From: Orrella daihaiensis
GTDB taxonomy: Bacteria > Pseudomonadota > Gammaproteobacteria > Burkholderiales > Burkholderiaceae_B
Assembly: GCF_022811525.1 (NCBI RefSeq)
Contig: NZ_CP063982.1
Coordinates: forward strand, 2,480,001-2,544,000
Direction: 5' to 3'
DNA: 64,000 nt
Positions 24,584 through 34,468 of the stretch are shown here, one piece after another. The notes beneath the pieces are model-generated. The model ran no database searches. It was not told the origin of the DNA and saw nothing but the letters and a program-made list of their open reading frames with translations. Made by a program: the position numbers and the translations under genes. The stretch's first letter is position 1; every line of letters starts with the position of its first letter.

Positions 24584-25768
24584 ATGAATCACTCCATTAC
24601 TGCAAGTCAAAGCGATACCAACTCACCATCGCCCAAAGGTCCTCTTTCGGGCGTGCGCGTGCTTGACATGACCGCGGTTGTCATGGGACCGCTTTGCACT
24701 CAGGCGCTCGGTGACTATGGAGCGAACGTCATCAAAATCGAATCGACTGCCGGTGATGTGTTTCGGCATGCCCCACCGACACCGACGCCCGCCATGGGAT
24801 CGCCGTTTATACAGTTAAACCGCAACAAACGAAGTCTAGTCTTGAATTTGAAGGAAACAGCAGACCTTCAAGTACTGCTTGATCTAGCCAAGCAAGCTGA
24901 TGTGCTGGTCTTCAACATCCGACCACAATCCATGCGCAAACTTGGACTTGGGTACAACGAACTCGCCAAGCTCAACCCGCGCCTGATCTATTGCGGCGTT
25001 TATGGCTACTCAGAGCAAGGTCCTTATGCAGGTGAGCCCGCCTATGATGACATCATTCAAGCGGTCGGTGGCCTGGCTTCGCTACAGAGTAAAGATGGTG
25101 TACCGAGCTACGTAAGCTCGGTTATTGCAGACAAAATCGCTGGCCTGACAGCAACTCACGCGATCCTGGCTGCTCTATACGAACGTGAGAAATCTGGCTT
25201 AGGTCAAGCCATTGAGGTGCCGATGTTCGAAACGCTTGCCGCTTTCAATATGCTAGAGCACATGGGTGAGGCCACATTCGCTAAACCAGAGCCCCAGATG
25301 GGATACTCACGCGCGGTGTCTCCCCACCGACGTCCTTACCAAACCAAAGACGGTTATATCGGCTTGCTGCCCTACACCACTGAACAATGGCAACGATTCT
25401 TCCAGTTGGTTGATCAACCGGATCTGATAAAAGACGAACGTTTTTCCAGGCCTGAAGCGCGTGCGAGACACGTCAACGAGCTCTATACGATGCTCTCTGA
25501 GTTTGTGAAGACCAAGACCACCGAAGAGTGGCTCGCACTCTTGAAACAAGCTGACATACCCTCGGGCCGTATCAACAGCCTGAATGATTTGCTTGGGAAT
25601 GAACACCTCACGGCCACTGGATTTTTTAAGCGCTACGAGGATCCAACGCTAGGTACAGTGATCATGCCTAAGTCACCGGTGAATCTATCGCGTACACCCA
25701 CAGGCGTTCAGCGACTTGCGCCCAAACTAGGCGCGGACACGGAGGACATCAAACAAAATGGCTGGTAA
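24584..25768 (+). CDS. CaiB/BaiF family CoA-transferase (class III)
   Basis: 394 residues, typical length. N-terminal signature GPLSGVRVLDMTAVVMGPLCTQALGDYGANVIKIE, then RNKRSLVLNLK and the expected nucleophilic Asp region (YGYSEQGPYAGEPAYDDIIQAVGG; Asp near 155). The C-terminal half follows the family pattern to a Leu-Gly-Ala-containing tail. It would activate a carboxylic acid by CoA transfer from a donor such as succinyl-CoA. It opens the catabolic region and converges with the acyl-CoA dehydrogenase gene. Confidence 0.92.
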   Translation: MNHSITASQSDTNSPSPKGPLSGVRVLDMTAVVMGPLCTQALGDYGANVIKIESTAGDVFRHAPPTPTPAMGSPFIQLNRNKRSLVLNLKETADLQVLLDLAKQADVLVFNIRPQSMRKLGLGYNELAKLNPRLIYCGVYGYSEQGPYAGEPAYDDIIQAVGGLASLQSKDGVPSYVSSVIADKIAGLTATHAILAALYEREKSGLGQAIEVPMFETLAAFNMLEHMGEATFAKPEPQMGYSRAVSPHRRPYQTKDGYIGLLPYTTEQWQRFFQLVDQPDLIKDERFSRPEARARHVNELYTMLSEFVKTKTTEEWLALLKQADIPSGRINSLNDLLGNEHLTATGFFKRYEDPTLGTVIMPKSPVNLSRTPTGVQRLAPKLGADTEDIKQNGW

Positions 25769-25777
25769 ACGGCCTGT

Positions 25778-26944
25778 CTAGTATGACTTGGGTAGTCCCA
25801 ATACGCGTTCCGCGATGTAGCACAACACCAACTGTGGACTAACCGGTGCGATACGCGCAATCATGACCTCACGCAAGTAACGCTCGACATGATATTCCTT
25901 GGCGTAACCAAAGCCGCCATGGGTCATGACAGCTTGTTGGCATGCATTGAACCCAGCTTCGCCGGCGAGGTACTTGGCCGCATTGGCCTGTGCACCGCAG
26001 GGTTTGCCCTGGTCGAAGAGAGTTGCAGCGTGAAACACCATCAAGTTAGCCGCTTCTAGTTCCATCCAATTGGCTGCTAATGGGTGCTGTATAGCCTGAT
26101 TCATACCAATGGGGCGATTGAACACCACGCGTTCCTTGGCGTAATTGGCTGCTCGCTTGAGCGCTGCCCGGCCAAGGCCAACTGCTTCTGCAGCAATCAG
26201 GATGCGCTCAACATTCATGCCATGCATGATGTACCCAAAACCTTTTCCTTCTTCACCAATTAGGTCACCAACCGGAACCGGCAGGTCATCGATGAACAAC
26301 TCGTTCGAATCTACAGCCTTTCTACCCATCTTGGGGATTTCACGAGCTTGAACGTAGTTACGGTCAACATCGGTATAGAACAAGCTCAAGCCATCGGTGT
26401 GACTAGAGCACTCCTCTAACGGAGTCGTACGCGCAAGTAACAACATTTTGTCGGCAACTTGGGCCGTTGAAATCCAGACCTTGGTGCCACGCACAATGTA
26501 GTGGTCACCTCGGCGTTCTGCCTTGACCTTTAGCTGAGTCGTGTTCAGCCCCGTATTGGGTTCAGTCACTGCAAAGCAAGCTTTTTCTTTGCCAGCAATC
26601 AACGGCGCTAGCATGCGGTGCTTTTGTTCTTCAGTTGCAAACTGAACCACTGGATTGAGCCCGAAGATATTCATGTGCACCGCTGAGGCGCCACTCATGC
26701 CCGCACCAGACTCACTGATGGCTTGCATCATAATGGTCGCCTCAGTCACCCCAAGCCCCGAGCCACCGTAAGCTTCTGGAATACAAATGCCGAGCCAGCC
26801 ATCACGCGCTAAAGCTTGGTGCAAATCGTGAGGAAACCCACCTTCATTGTCGCGTTCAAGCCAGTACTGCGCATCAAATGCTTCACAAATGCGCTCAATC
26901 GCGCTGCGTATCTCAAGCTGTTGTTCCGAAAATGAAAAGTCCAT
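25778..26944 (-). CDS. Acyl-CoA dehydrogenase
   Basis: 388 residues. It begins MDFSFSEQQLEIR and has FAD- and substrate-binding motifs CFAVTEPNTGLNTT and KVWISTAQ, the C-terminal helical domain, and MTHGGFGYAKEYHVERYLREVMIARI, containing the conserved catalytic-region Glu/Arg pattern. The start at 26944 is supported by GGGAGTAGAG; the longer frame from 27142 gives a non-conserved leader. It oxidises a CoA thioester at the alpha-beta bond. Together with the CoA-transferase and hydratase it makes a short beta-oxidation-like set. It is divergent from the SDR gene (199-bp gap). Confidence 0.92.
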   Translation of the reverse strand: MDFSFSEQQLEIRSAIERICEAFDAQYWLERDNEGGFPHDLHQALARDGWLGICIPEAYGGSGLGVTEATIMMQAISESGAGMSGASAVHMNIFGLNPVVQFATEEQKHRMLAPLIAGKEKACFAVTEPNTGLNTTQLKVKAERRGDHYIVRGTKVWISTAQVADKMLLLARTTPLEECSSHTDGLSLFYTDVDRNYVQAREIPKMGRKAVDSNELFIDDLPVPVGDLIGEEGKGFGYIMHGMNVERILIAAEAVGLGRAALKRAANYAKERVVFNRPIGMNQAIQHPLAANWMELEAANLMVFHAATLFDQGKPCGAQANAAKYLAGEAGFNACQQAVMTHGGFGYAKEYHVERYLREVMIARIAPVSPQLVLCYIAERVLGLPKSY

Positions 26945-27143
26945 CTCTACTCCCAAACCCAGAGCATCGTTGCACGATGGTAAATATTGACTAGTGAGAG
27001 TGTAACGAGAGGCGAGCTGCCAGCGTTTGGCGTGCCCGAAGTCTCGCATCGCAAAATCAGAACACCACCCTCTAAGCAGCTTGAGTGTCTGGCCCGACAA
27101 AATGCTAAATTGGTGTTCTACTACAAGACCGAGAGTAAGCACG

Positions 27144-28169
27144 ATGGGGACAAACTACAAAACCGGTCAATCACTTGACCTAAAAAATTCGACGGTATTG
27201 ATTGCTGGCGCTGCCAGTCTAGTGGGATCTCATACAGCTGATCAATTGCTGGCTGCGGGCACTCGTGAAGTTATTTTGTTGGACAACTTCTCGTTTGGTT
27301 CTATGCAGGCTATCGAACATCTACGCGATCACGAACGCGTCAAGATCGTGCGGGCCGACCTATTGCGTTTGCCGGAAATCATTCAAGCCACTAAAGGGGT
27401 TGATGGGGTCGTCCATTTAGCCGCCTACATGAGCCTAGGGTTCTCACAAACGCCTTGGCAAGCGATCGATGTCAATCTTCGTGGCGTACAAAACATGCTT
27501 GAGGCTTGTGCCATCAATAACGTCAAAAAAGTCATCTTTGCATCGTCCAATGCGACCTACGGGTACGGCACTGGCATCAAAGGTGAACTGCACGAAAGTA
27601 TGGCGTTTCACTCAGAAGGAGCGCCGCCAGCTGCCATTCTGTACGGCGCCTCAAAAATTATGGGTGAACAGTTGTGCCGCACCTACCTGCAGCAGCGCGG
27701 ACTTGACTATCTGGTCTTGAGGTATTCAACCGTCTATGGTGAGCGTCAACACTACCGAGCTGCCAATGCACTCTACATCATGCAGACGTATGACCAGATC
27801 AAATCTGGTCAAGCACCTGTCATGCCCGGTGACGGCTCAGAGACCAAACATTTTGTGTACGTAACCGATGTGGCTCGTGCCAACGTTGCTGCTTTGCAAA
27901 GTCCAACGACTGACACTGCCATGAATATCTCTGGCCCTGATGCCGTCACCACGGGCGAGTTGGTACAACTGATTCTCGATTACTGTGGCAGCAACCTCAA
28001 ACCCGAGATCAAGCCAGACCCTCCTGGTACCGTTCGACTGACATCGGGTGGCGCGTTTTACATCCCACACAACAAAGCCAAAGATGCTATCGGTTGGGAA
28101 CCGCAGGTGCCGATCAAGGAAGGCATCAAACGTTTGCTAGATTGGCGCAAGCAAAACGACACTCCATAA
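27144..28169 (+). CDS. Extended SDR NAD-dependent epimerase/dehydratase
   Basis: 341 residues. Rossmann motif IAGAASLVGSHTADQL (GxxxxxG variant), DNFSFG at the adenosine end, HLAAYMSL, and catalytic YGASK (Tyr-x-x-x-Lys near 165). It belongs with UDP-glucose 4-epimerase-like proteins, though the setting is catabolic. The ATG at 27144 has GAGAG 7-9 bases upstream; earlier starts would add an unrelated leader. It is followed by a cupin gene (13-bp gap) and an enoyl-CoA hydratase. Confidence 0.88.
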   Translation: MGTNYKTGQSLDLKNSTVLIAGAASLVGSHTADQLLAAGTREVILLDNFSFGSMQAIEHLRDHERVKIVRADLLRLPEIIQATKGVDGVVHLAAYMSLGFSQTPWQAIDVNLRGVQNMLEACAINNVKKVIFASSNATYGYGTGIKGELHESMAFHSEGAPPAAILYGASKIMGEQLCRTYLQQRGLDYLVLRYSTVYGERQHYRAANALYIMQTYDQIKSGQAPVMPGDGSETKHFVYVTDVARANVAALQSPTTDTAMNISGPDAVTTGELVQLILDYCGSNLKPEIKPDPPGTVRLTSGGAFYIPHNKAKDAIGWEPQVPIKEGIKRLLDWRKQNDTP

Positions 28170-28182
28170 CAGCAGGATTGAT

Positions 28183-28560
28183 ATGACATCGAAATTTCTG
28201 ATTCGTCCCCAGGACATAGAACCTTACCACCCGGCTAACCATACCGACACGAGCAATAAGCGCTTGATTTCCCGCCATAACGTGGGCGCCCAGCACATGG
28301 AAGTCATTCTTGGCACTCTCGGAAAATCGGGTGGCGCGTTACCCCATGCCCACCCGGGTGTGGAACAAGTCTGTTACATGCTTGAAGGCACTGCACACGT
28401 AGAGGTTGGCGACGAAACGTTTGAAATGACGCCTGGTGACACGTGTTTCTTTCCCGCAGACGTCATGCATAAGCTCGAAGTGACATCTGAGGAACCAGTC
28501 AAGCTGCTGGTCATATACAGCCCGCCCTATGAAGAGAACCCAGACAAAGTCAGGCGCTAA
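28183..28560 (+). CDS. Cupin domain protein
   Basis: 125 residues forming a single cupin barrel. Metal ligands are visible as HAHPGVEQV (two His and Glu) and the second-motif His (DVMHKLEV). It resembles small single-domain cupins that act as isomerases, dioxygenases or binding proteins; the reaction is unknown. Good SD (CAGGA). The next gene starts 4 bases after its stop. Confidence 0.85.
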   Translation: MTSKFLIRPQDIEPYHPANHTDTSNKRLISRHNVGAQHMEVILGTLGKSGGALPHAHPGVEQVCYMLEGTAHVEVGDETFEMTPGDTCFFPADVMHKLEVTSEEPVKLLVIYSPPYEENPDKVRR

Positions 28561-28564
28561 CACC

Positions 28565-29335
28565 ATGTCACTGATTAATTACACTAGCCACAACCACGTC
28601 GCTGAAATTCTCATTGACAATCCACCGGTCAATGCGCTGACTGAGACACTGCTCGATGACTACATCTCGGCTCTACACAAAGCGGCAGCCGACGACGATG
28701 TCAGAGCGGTAATTGTGTCTAGTGCCGTACCCGGCAGGTTTTGTGCTGGATTGGATCTAAGAGCGATTCATCTAGGTCAATCCAAGGTGACTGATTTGCT
28801 TGAGCGTCTCTATCGGCAGATGACGGATGCTCAACACGCATTGAATAAACCCTCGATCGCAGCCGTCAACGGGACCGCTCGAGGCGGTGGTATGACCATG
28901 TCGATTTCGTGCGATGTCATCATCGCATCGGATCAGTCAACCTTCGGCTATCCGGAAATTGATGCAGGTGTATTGCCATCAATACACTTTAGTCATCTGC
29001 CGAAGATTATCGGCAAACACCGCGCCTTTGAGTTGTTGTTCTCTGGAAGATCATTCGGACCTGAGGAAGCCAAAGAACTCGGTTTAGTGAGTCACATCGT
29101 GCCTGCCGACCAATTGATGACCGCAGCCCGTGAACTGGCTCAGGTGTTTTGTGCGAAGCCAAGAGATGTCATGCGGCTTGGCCGGCAAGCGTTCAAAGCG
29201 GCTGGGGACCCTGATCACCGAGCGGCTGTCAGTGCAGCGGTTGATAACTTTTGTCATGTAGCCAGTGGACCCGATGCCCAGGAAGGATTCGCTGCGTTTG
29301 CACAAAAACGCAAACCCAAATGGAACCAAGCATAA
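28565..29335 (+). CDS. Enoyl-CoA hydratase/isomerase family protein
   Basis: 256 residues of crotonase fold. Oxyanion-hole residues lie in RFCAGLDL and GTARGGGMTM, and an acidic residue sits at GYPEIDAGVLPS as in hydratases; the second usual Glu is in the N-terminal loop region and less clear. It hydrates or isomerises an enoyl-CoA. The ATG at 28565 directly follows the cupin stop; an upstream frame start inside the cupin gene is not used. It forms an operon with the SDR and cupin genes. Confidence 0.88.
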   Translation: MSLINYTSHNHVAEILIDNPPVNALTETLLDDYISALHKAAADDDVRAVIVSSAVPGRFCAGLDLRAIHLGQSKVTDLLERLYRQMTDAQHALNKPSIAAVNGTARGGGMTMSISCDVIIASDQSTFGYPEIDAGVLPSIHFSHLPKIIGKHRAFELLFSGRSFGPEEAKELGLVSHIVPADQLMTAARELAQVFCAKPRDVMRLGRQAFKAAGDPDHRAAVSAAVDNFCHVASGPDAQEGFAAFAQKRKPKWNQA

Positions 29336-29541
29336 GCAAGAGTGACGATGAGAATCAAGCCTGTCAGTTTGTGGGATGATATCTGTCATCTTGCTCAACG
29401 TGATCGAGAAAACTTTAGCGCTCCTCGTGGCTTTAAAGTCAGTCTAATCAAGAAATGAATCCCACACATCGCGAGCATCGAGTCTACAATTGAGTTGTCT
29501 ATGCAAATGTTATTCGGCTTATGTCCTCAGAGGGATACGAA

Positions 29542-30006
29542 ATGACTCCTGAACAACGACTCAAGGAACTTGGCATTGAATTGCCAAAAGTTCCGGCACC
29601 TGTAGCAAATTTTGTGATGTGGCGACAAGCTGGAGACCTACTCTACCTCTCTGGACAGGGGCCACGACGCCCTGATGGCAGCATCCCACAAGGACGACTG
29701 GGCAAGGACTACAGCGTTGAGCAGGCATATGCAGACGCCCGCCAGATTGGTTTACAAATACTTGCCACAGTGCGTGAGGCTACCGGCTCGCTCGATAAAA
29801 TTCAGGCAGTCATAAAGCTTTTAGGGATGGTAAATGCAGAGCCTGATTTCAAGGACCAACCTAAGGTCATCAATGGTTGCTCAGATCTATTCGTCGAGAT
29901 ATTAGGAGATCGGGGAAAACATGCAAGATCGGCAGTGGGCATGGGCTCATTGCCTGGTGGGATGCCGGTGGAAATTGAAGCCATCATTCAAATCAAGTCT
30001 GAATGA
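29542..30006 (+). CDS. RidA (YjgF/YER057c/UK114) family protein
   Basis: 154 residues with the RidA fold: the SGQGPRRPDG strand, a central AYADARQIGLQILATV helix and RSAVGMGSLPGGMPVEIEA, which contains the conserved Arg and Glu of imine deaminases. RidA-type enzymes hydrolyse reactive enamine/imine intermediates. This one may clear enamines produced by ring reduction in the adjoining PreA/HyuAB pathway. The ATG at 29542 has GAGGG 8 bases upstream; the ATG at 29521 has none. Confidence 0.85.
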   Translation: MTPEQRLKELGIELPKVPAPVANFVMWRQAGDLLYLSGQGPRRPDGSIPQGRLGKDYSVEQAYADARQIGLQILATVREATGSLDKIQAVIKLLGMVNAEPDFKDQPKVINGCSDLFVEILGDRGKHARSAVGMGSLPGGMPVEIEAIIQIKSE

Positions 30007-30017
30007 TGGTTTTCTTA

Positions 30018-30794
30018 TCACCGCTCGACAAACGCCCTCTCAAACACATAATCTCCAGGGACACCGGCACTTGGGGACACCTTAAAGCCTAGCGCATCGA
30101 GCATCTCTGAGGTTTCCTTCAACATGGCCGGGCTGCCACAAATCATACCTCGATCAGTTTCGGGCGATATGGGAGGCTGTTTGATATCGTCAAATAACTT
30201 CCCGGACTGGATTGCCTGGGTCAATCGTCCAGTGTGTTTGAATGCTTCGCGTGTAACTGTCGGGTAGTAAATTAACTGTTCAGAAACCATCTCACCAATG
30301 TATTCATGCTGCGGTAACTCATTCTTGATGAAATCAGCATATGCCAGTTCACTGACAGTTCTGACGCCATGAATCAGGATGACCTTTTCGAAACGCTCGT
30401 ATGTCTCCGGGTCCTGAATAATGCTCATGAATGGTGCTAATCCAGTTCCAGTTGAAAAAAGAAACAGTCGCTTGCCCGGGTTCAGATCATCAAGCACCAA
30501 AGTTCCGACCGACTTTTGGCTTACCAATAGGGAGTCACCAACCTTGACGTGCTGCAGTCGGGAAGTCAAAGGACCATTCTCAACTTTGATCGAGAAAAAC
30601 TCCAGATGCTCCGCATAATTTGGACTGGCAATACTATATGCACGCATCAAGGGTTTGCCGTCTACCTCAAGGCCAATCATCACAAAATGACCATTTTTAA
30701 AACGCAAGCCTGGGTTTCGAGTTGTCTTAAAAGAGAAGAGTGACTCGTTCCAGTGATGTATCTCTGTGATCGTCTCTTGATGATGATTAGCCAT
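30018..30794 (-). CDS. fpr: Ferredoxin-NADP+ reductase (copy 1)
   Basis: 258 residues of bacterial subclass I FNR type. FAD site RAYSIASPNY, NADP site FSTGTGLAPFMS, MICGSPAMLKE, and a C-terminus VFERAFVER. It exchanges electrons between NADPH and ferredoxin or flavodoxin. The start at 30794 is fixed by AGGAGG 8 bases before it and overlaps the end of hyuB. As last gene of the preA-hyuA-hyuB unit it probably supplies electrons to the PreA-like reductase. A close paralogue is at 63118. Confidence 0.92.
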   Translation of the reverse strand: MANHHQETITEIHHWNESLFSFKTTRNPGLRFKNGHFVMIGLEVDGKPLMRAYSIASPNYAEHLEFFSIKVENGPLTSRLQHVKVGDSLLVSQKSVGTLVLDDLNPGKRLFLFSTGTGLAPFMSIIQDPETYERFEKVILIHGVRTVSELAYADFIKNELPQHEYIGEMVSEQLIYYPTVTREAFKHTGRLTQAIQSGKLFDDIKQPPISPETDRGMICGSPAMLKETSEMLDALGFKVSPSAGVPGDYVFERAFVER

Positions 30795-32325
30795 AACCAC
30801 CGCCTCCTGGAAGTGCTAATTCCAATTTGTCACCCTCCTGCATTTCCACCACACTCTTTGGATTAGAGACTGGTTCGTCATTTAAATAAACGTGTCCAAC
30901 CCGCCCGGGCTGTCCACCATGAATACCCTTGGCTGGAATACGCGTTCGATCAGTTAGTAAAGAGACCCTCAATCGACCCGGCCACATGGACCTGAGCGAA
31001 ACAACCTGCCCAAGACCGCCGGTATGCTTACCTTGCCCACCAGAGCCATCAGCAAGTCTCTTCTCCCCAAAAATTACCGGCGCAAGCGTCTCCGCAACTT
31101 CAATTGGCGTATTAGAAATATTGGCTGGGAAACCTGCCGCTGGCGGACCATCTCTGTCACGCATAGCGCCCATACCACCATTGAAAAAAAGAATAGATGC
31201 AAACGATTTTCCGTTTTCAGCATCTACGCCACGCAAAAGTACGGACCATAATGGCGTACCGCTATCGGCTTGCACGCGATCTGGTAACACAGTTGCTAAC
31301 GCATCGAACACAGCCGACTGGAGTTGATGCCCGATCAGATGCCTAGCACCTACTGCAGCTGGCGCTCGGGCGTTGACAATTGAGCCCTCTGGTGCAATCA
31401 CAGTGAATAGTCGAGTGAACCCATCATTGTTGGGTAGATCTGGTGACAGCAGACATTTGAATGGAAAAATTGTGTAGGCGTACGTATGGTTATAAGTCTC
31501 GTTAATACCGTAACGCACCTGTGGTGTGCTACCTGAATAATCCACCGTAATTCCATCGGCTGACACGGTTAGGGTTGCATGAATGACGACCTTCTCGTCA
31601 AATCCATCAGACTCAACATATCCACGGTAGACCCCCGGTGGGATCAACTTTAACTCCCTGAGCGCTGCATCAGTAGATGCCTTGAAAATGGCGCCAGCAA
31701 TTTCATCGATATCGAATAAGCCATACTCCTGTAGCATTTCAACGAGACGTCGCTCAGCTACTCTCAAAGCTCCCATTTGGGCCTCAATGTCACCGCGCAC
31801 CTGCTGTGGGAGACGCACATTAGCCTCCAGCATTTGGAACACGAAATCATTGATTTTTCCAGCATCGCACAGTTTTATCACCGGGAACCGGACACCCTCT
31901 TCATACATTTCATTGGCATCCGCAGACCACTGACGACCACCAATATCCGATAGGTGTGCGACAGCTATAGCAAATGCAATCAGCTTACCCTTATAAAAAA
32001 TGGGTGTTGCCATCGTGGCGTCAGGCAGGTGTCCAGTCCCAATCCATGGATCATTGGTAAACAACACATCGCCGGGCTGCAAGGTCTCCTTGGGAAAGAC
32101 CTTTAGCATTGCCTTAAGCGACAGCGGCGCAGTCCCAATAAATCCTGGGATACTCAGAGAAGACTGTGCGACTAACCTTGCTTCAGTGTCGAGTAAAACA
32201 CAGGCAAAATCATTGGACTCACGCACCACAGTTGAAAATGATGTCCGCTTTAATACTGCGCCAGCTTCGTCTGTGATAGAAATTAGACGATTCCAGTAAA
32301 TCTCAAGGTCAATTGGGCTAATCAT
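30787..32325 (-). CDS. hyuB: HyuB: hydantoinase B/oxoprolinase family subunit
   Basis: 512 residues matching the hydantoinase B/oxoprolinase B family: the N-terminal MISPIDLEIYWNRLISITDEAGAVLKRTSFS, GDVLFTNDPWIGTGHLPDATM, and the usual Gly-rich end (LPGGGGYG). With HyuA it makes an ATP-dependent enzyme that hydrolyses cyclic amides (hydantoins, 5-oxoproline) or, in related systems, carboxylates ketones. It follows hyuA by 29 bases. Confidence 0.93.
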   Translation of the reverse strand: MISPIDLEIYWNRLISITDEAGAVLKRTSFSTVVRESNDFACVLLDTEARLVAQSSLSIPGFIGTAPLSLKAMLKVFPKETLQPGDVLFTNDPWIGTGHLPDATMATPIFYKGKLIAFAIAVAHLSDIGGRQWSADANEMYEEGVRFPVIKLCDAGKINDFVFQMLEANVRLPQQVRGDIEAQMGALRVAERRLVEMLQEYGLFDIDEIAGAIFKASTDAALRELKLIPPGVYRGYVESDGFDEKVVIHATLTVSADGITVDYSGSTPQVRYGINETYNHTYAYTIFPFKCLLSPDLPNNDGFTRLFTVIAPEGSIVNARAPAAVGARHLIGHQLQSAVFDALATVLPDRVQADSGTPLWSVLLRGVDAENGKSFASILFFNGGMGAMRDRDGPPAAGFPANISNTPIEVAETLAPVIFGEKRLADGSGGQGKHTGGLGQVVSLRSMWPGRLRVSLLTDRTRIPAKGIHGGQPGRVGHVYLNDEPVSNPKSVVEMQEGDKLELALPGGGGYG

Positions 32326-32354
32326 GCCTTGCTATCCTCGTTTAAGTTACGTCG

Positions 32355-34457
32355 TCAACTTTGCTTAAGGGTGACACGTAAATTGCCAAACTGATCGACC
32401 TCATATCGATCACCAGGACCAATTACTACAGTTGACCCAGACTGTTCGATCAATGCGGGACCAGCATAGTGCTTACCAGGAACCAATACGCTTTCGTGCA
32501 AAACGGGGGTATCGATGAATGCGTTGGCATCTGGGAAGTAGGCTTTGCGCGCTCTTTCAGTCTGGCTACGTTCAACTGTTGTGGCAACGCCAGCGAGTCG
32601 GGGTAATTTAGCGGATGGTGCCTCTGCTTGAACCCTCCAATTAACAATTTCAATTTTCTGATTTGTCAGGTGGCTACCAAAGAGCTGCGCATATGCATTG
32701 TTAAATCTAACTTCGATATCCTTTTTATCGAAGAACTCAAGATCATCCGACAGTTCTGTTTCGACCTCAAAGCCCTGTCCGACATACCGCATGTCAGCAC
32801 TGTGCCGAAAAACTATTTTTTGCGGTTCAACACCGGCTGAAATGAGTTGCTCACTTAAACTCTGTCTGAGCTCCATCAACAGTGTTTTGATCGTGTCCCA
32901 ATCAATTGAATCCAACCGGGTAAATCGGGTTCGCACTGCATCGACCCTCATCGAAGCCACCAATAACCCGAAAGCAGAAAAGACTCCGGCGTTGGCTGGT
33001 ATGAGAAACTTATTGCAACCCGCTCGCCGAGCCACTTCACGCGAATGAATTGGTCCTGCGCCACCAAACGCCAATAGGGTGTACTTCCTGACATCCTTTC
33101 CTTTCTCAACAGCGTGTATCTTGGCCGCAGCTGCCATGTGCTCACAGACGATTCGATGCACTCCATTCGCTGCCTCAACGACTGACATGCCCAATGGCTG
33201 AGCTATGTGCTTGTCAATAGCAGCCTGCGCCAAATCGAGTCTGAGCTTAACAGTGCCACTGAGTGAACCGTTGGGATCAAGATAACCAAGCACCAATGCC
33301 GCATCAGTCACTGTAGGCAATTCGCCGCCAAGGCCATAGCAGGCCGGTCCAGGACTAGAGCCAGCACTATGCGGGCCTACCTTTAAAAGACCCGTCGAAT
33401 CGATATGTGCAATGCTTCCCCCGCCGGCACCGATTTCGATTAAGTCCACGGTTGGCAAACGAACAGGTAGTCCGCTTCCTTTCTTAAAGCGCTTGAGCCT
33501 GGCTGCCTCAAACTCTGTTGTGACAGAGGGAGTCCCATGCGTTATCAAACAAGCCTTGGCCGTCGTACCACCCATATCAAACGCCAGAACGTCTGCCAGA
33601 CTAGCCGTGCGGGCAGAGTGGGCAGCCCCCAATGCACCCGCAGCAGGTCCTGATTCCAACATGCGAATTGGCATACGCTCACCAAGTTCACGTGAGATGA
33701 CGCCACCATTTGATTGCATGATTTGTAGGGTCGCGTTGATGCCTGCCTTGCGCAAGCCATTCTCGATCAGTCCCAGATAATCACCGACCATCGGCATTAC
33801 ATAAGCGTTTAGAACCGTGGCGACGGTGCGCTCATACTCTCGCAATTCACCTAACACCTCACACGATAATGAGATCGGAATCTCGGGCGCAATCCGCTGA
33901 GCGACACGCTTGATCTGCTGCTCATGTCTTGGATTGTTGTAACTATGCAGCAAGCAGACCGCGATTGCCTTGGCTCCGCCATCGATCAAGTGTCGAATCG
34001 CTCTTTCGATATCTGTATCAAGCGGCTCATGGATAACATCACCCGCGGCGGTTATCCTTTCATCTACTTCGACCCGTAATTCACGTGGAACCACTGGATC
34101 AGGCCCTGGTGCAGTCAAATCATAAAGGTCGTATCTTATTTCACGACCAATTTCGATCACATCACGAAAGCCTTTTGTCGCTATCAGTCCAGTTACAGCG
34201 CCCTTGCGCTCAATGATCAGATTCGTGACAGCCGTCGTGGCGCCGACTACCACTTCCTGGACTTGCCCGATGCTAATGTCGTGCTCGCTTAACATCCGTT
34301 CAAGGCCAGCAAGTATCGGGCCCACAACATGCTCATGATCACTCAAAACCTTGGTCGTGTGCACCGACCCATCTGACCCGAGAAGTACGCAATCGGTGAA
34401 GGTTCCACCAATGTCGAACGCATATTGGTAACTGTTGACCTCTTTAGTTTGCTGCAT
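32355..34457 (-). CDS. hyuA: HyuA: hydantoinase A/oxoprolinase family subunit (ATP-dependent)
   Basis: 700 residues. The N-terminal domain has YAFDIGGTFTDCVLLG, and the central actin-like ATPase domain has AFDMGGTTAKACLI. These two glycine-rich phosphate loops are typical for the family. Paired with HyuB it should open a lactam-type ring at the cost of ATP. The ATG at 34457 is 11 bases after preA, with GAGAG upstream; a TTG at 34472 overlapping preA is less likely. Cyclic-amide products of PreA-type ring reduction would fit as substrate. Confidence 0.92.
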   Translation of the reverse strand: MQQTKEVNSYQYAFDIGGTFTDCVLLGSDGSVHTTKVLSDHEHVVGPILAGLERMLSEHDISIGQVQEVVVGATTAVTNLIIERKGAVTGLIATKGFRDVIEIGREIRYDLYDLTAPGPDPVVPRELRVEVDERITAAGDVIHEPLDTDIERAIRHLIDGGAKAIAVCLLHSYNNPRHEQQIKRVAQRIAPEIPISLSCEVLGELREYERTVATVLNAYVMPMVGDYLGLIENGLRKAGINATLQIMQSNGGVISRELGERMPIRMLESGPAAGALGAAHSARTASLADVLAFDMGGTTAKACLITHGTPSVTTEFEAARLKRFKKGSGLPVRLPTVDLIEIGAGGGSIAHIDSTGLLKVGPHSAGSSPGPACYGLGGELPTVTDAALVLGYLDPNGSLSGTVKLRLDLAQAAIDKHIAQPLGMSVVEAANGVHRIVCEHMAAAAKIHAVEKGKDVRKYTLLAFGGAGPIHSREVARRAGCNKFLIPANAGVFSAFGLLVASMRVDAVRTRFTRLDSIDWDTIKTLLMELRQSLSEQLISAGVEPQKIVFRHSADMRYVGQGFEVETELSDDLEFFDKKDIEVRFNNAYAQLFGSHLTNQKIEIVNWRVQAEAPSAKLPRLAGVATTVERSQTERARKAYFPDANAFIDTPVLHESVLVPGKHYAGPALIEQSGSTVVIGPGDRYEVDQFGNLRVTLKQS

Positions 34458-34468
34458 AGGGGGCTCTC

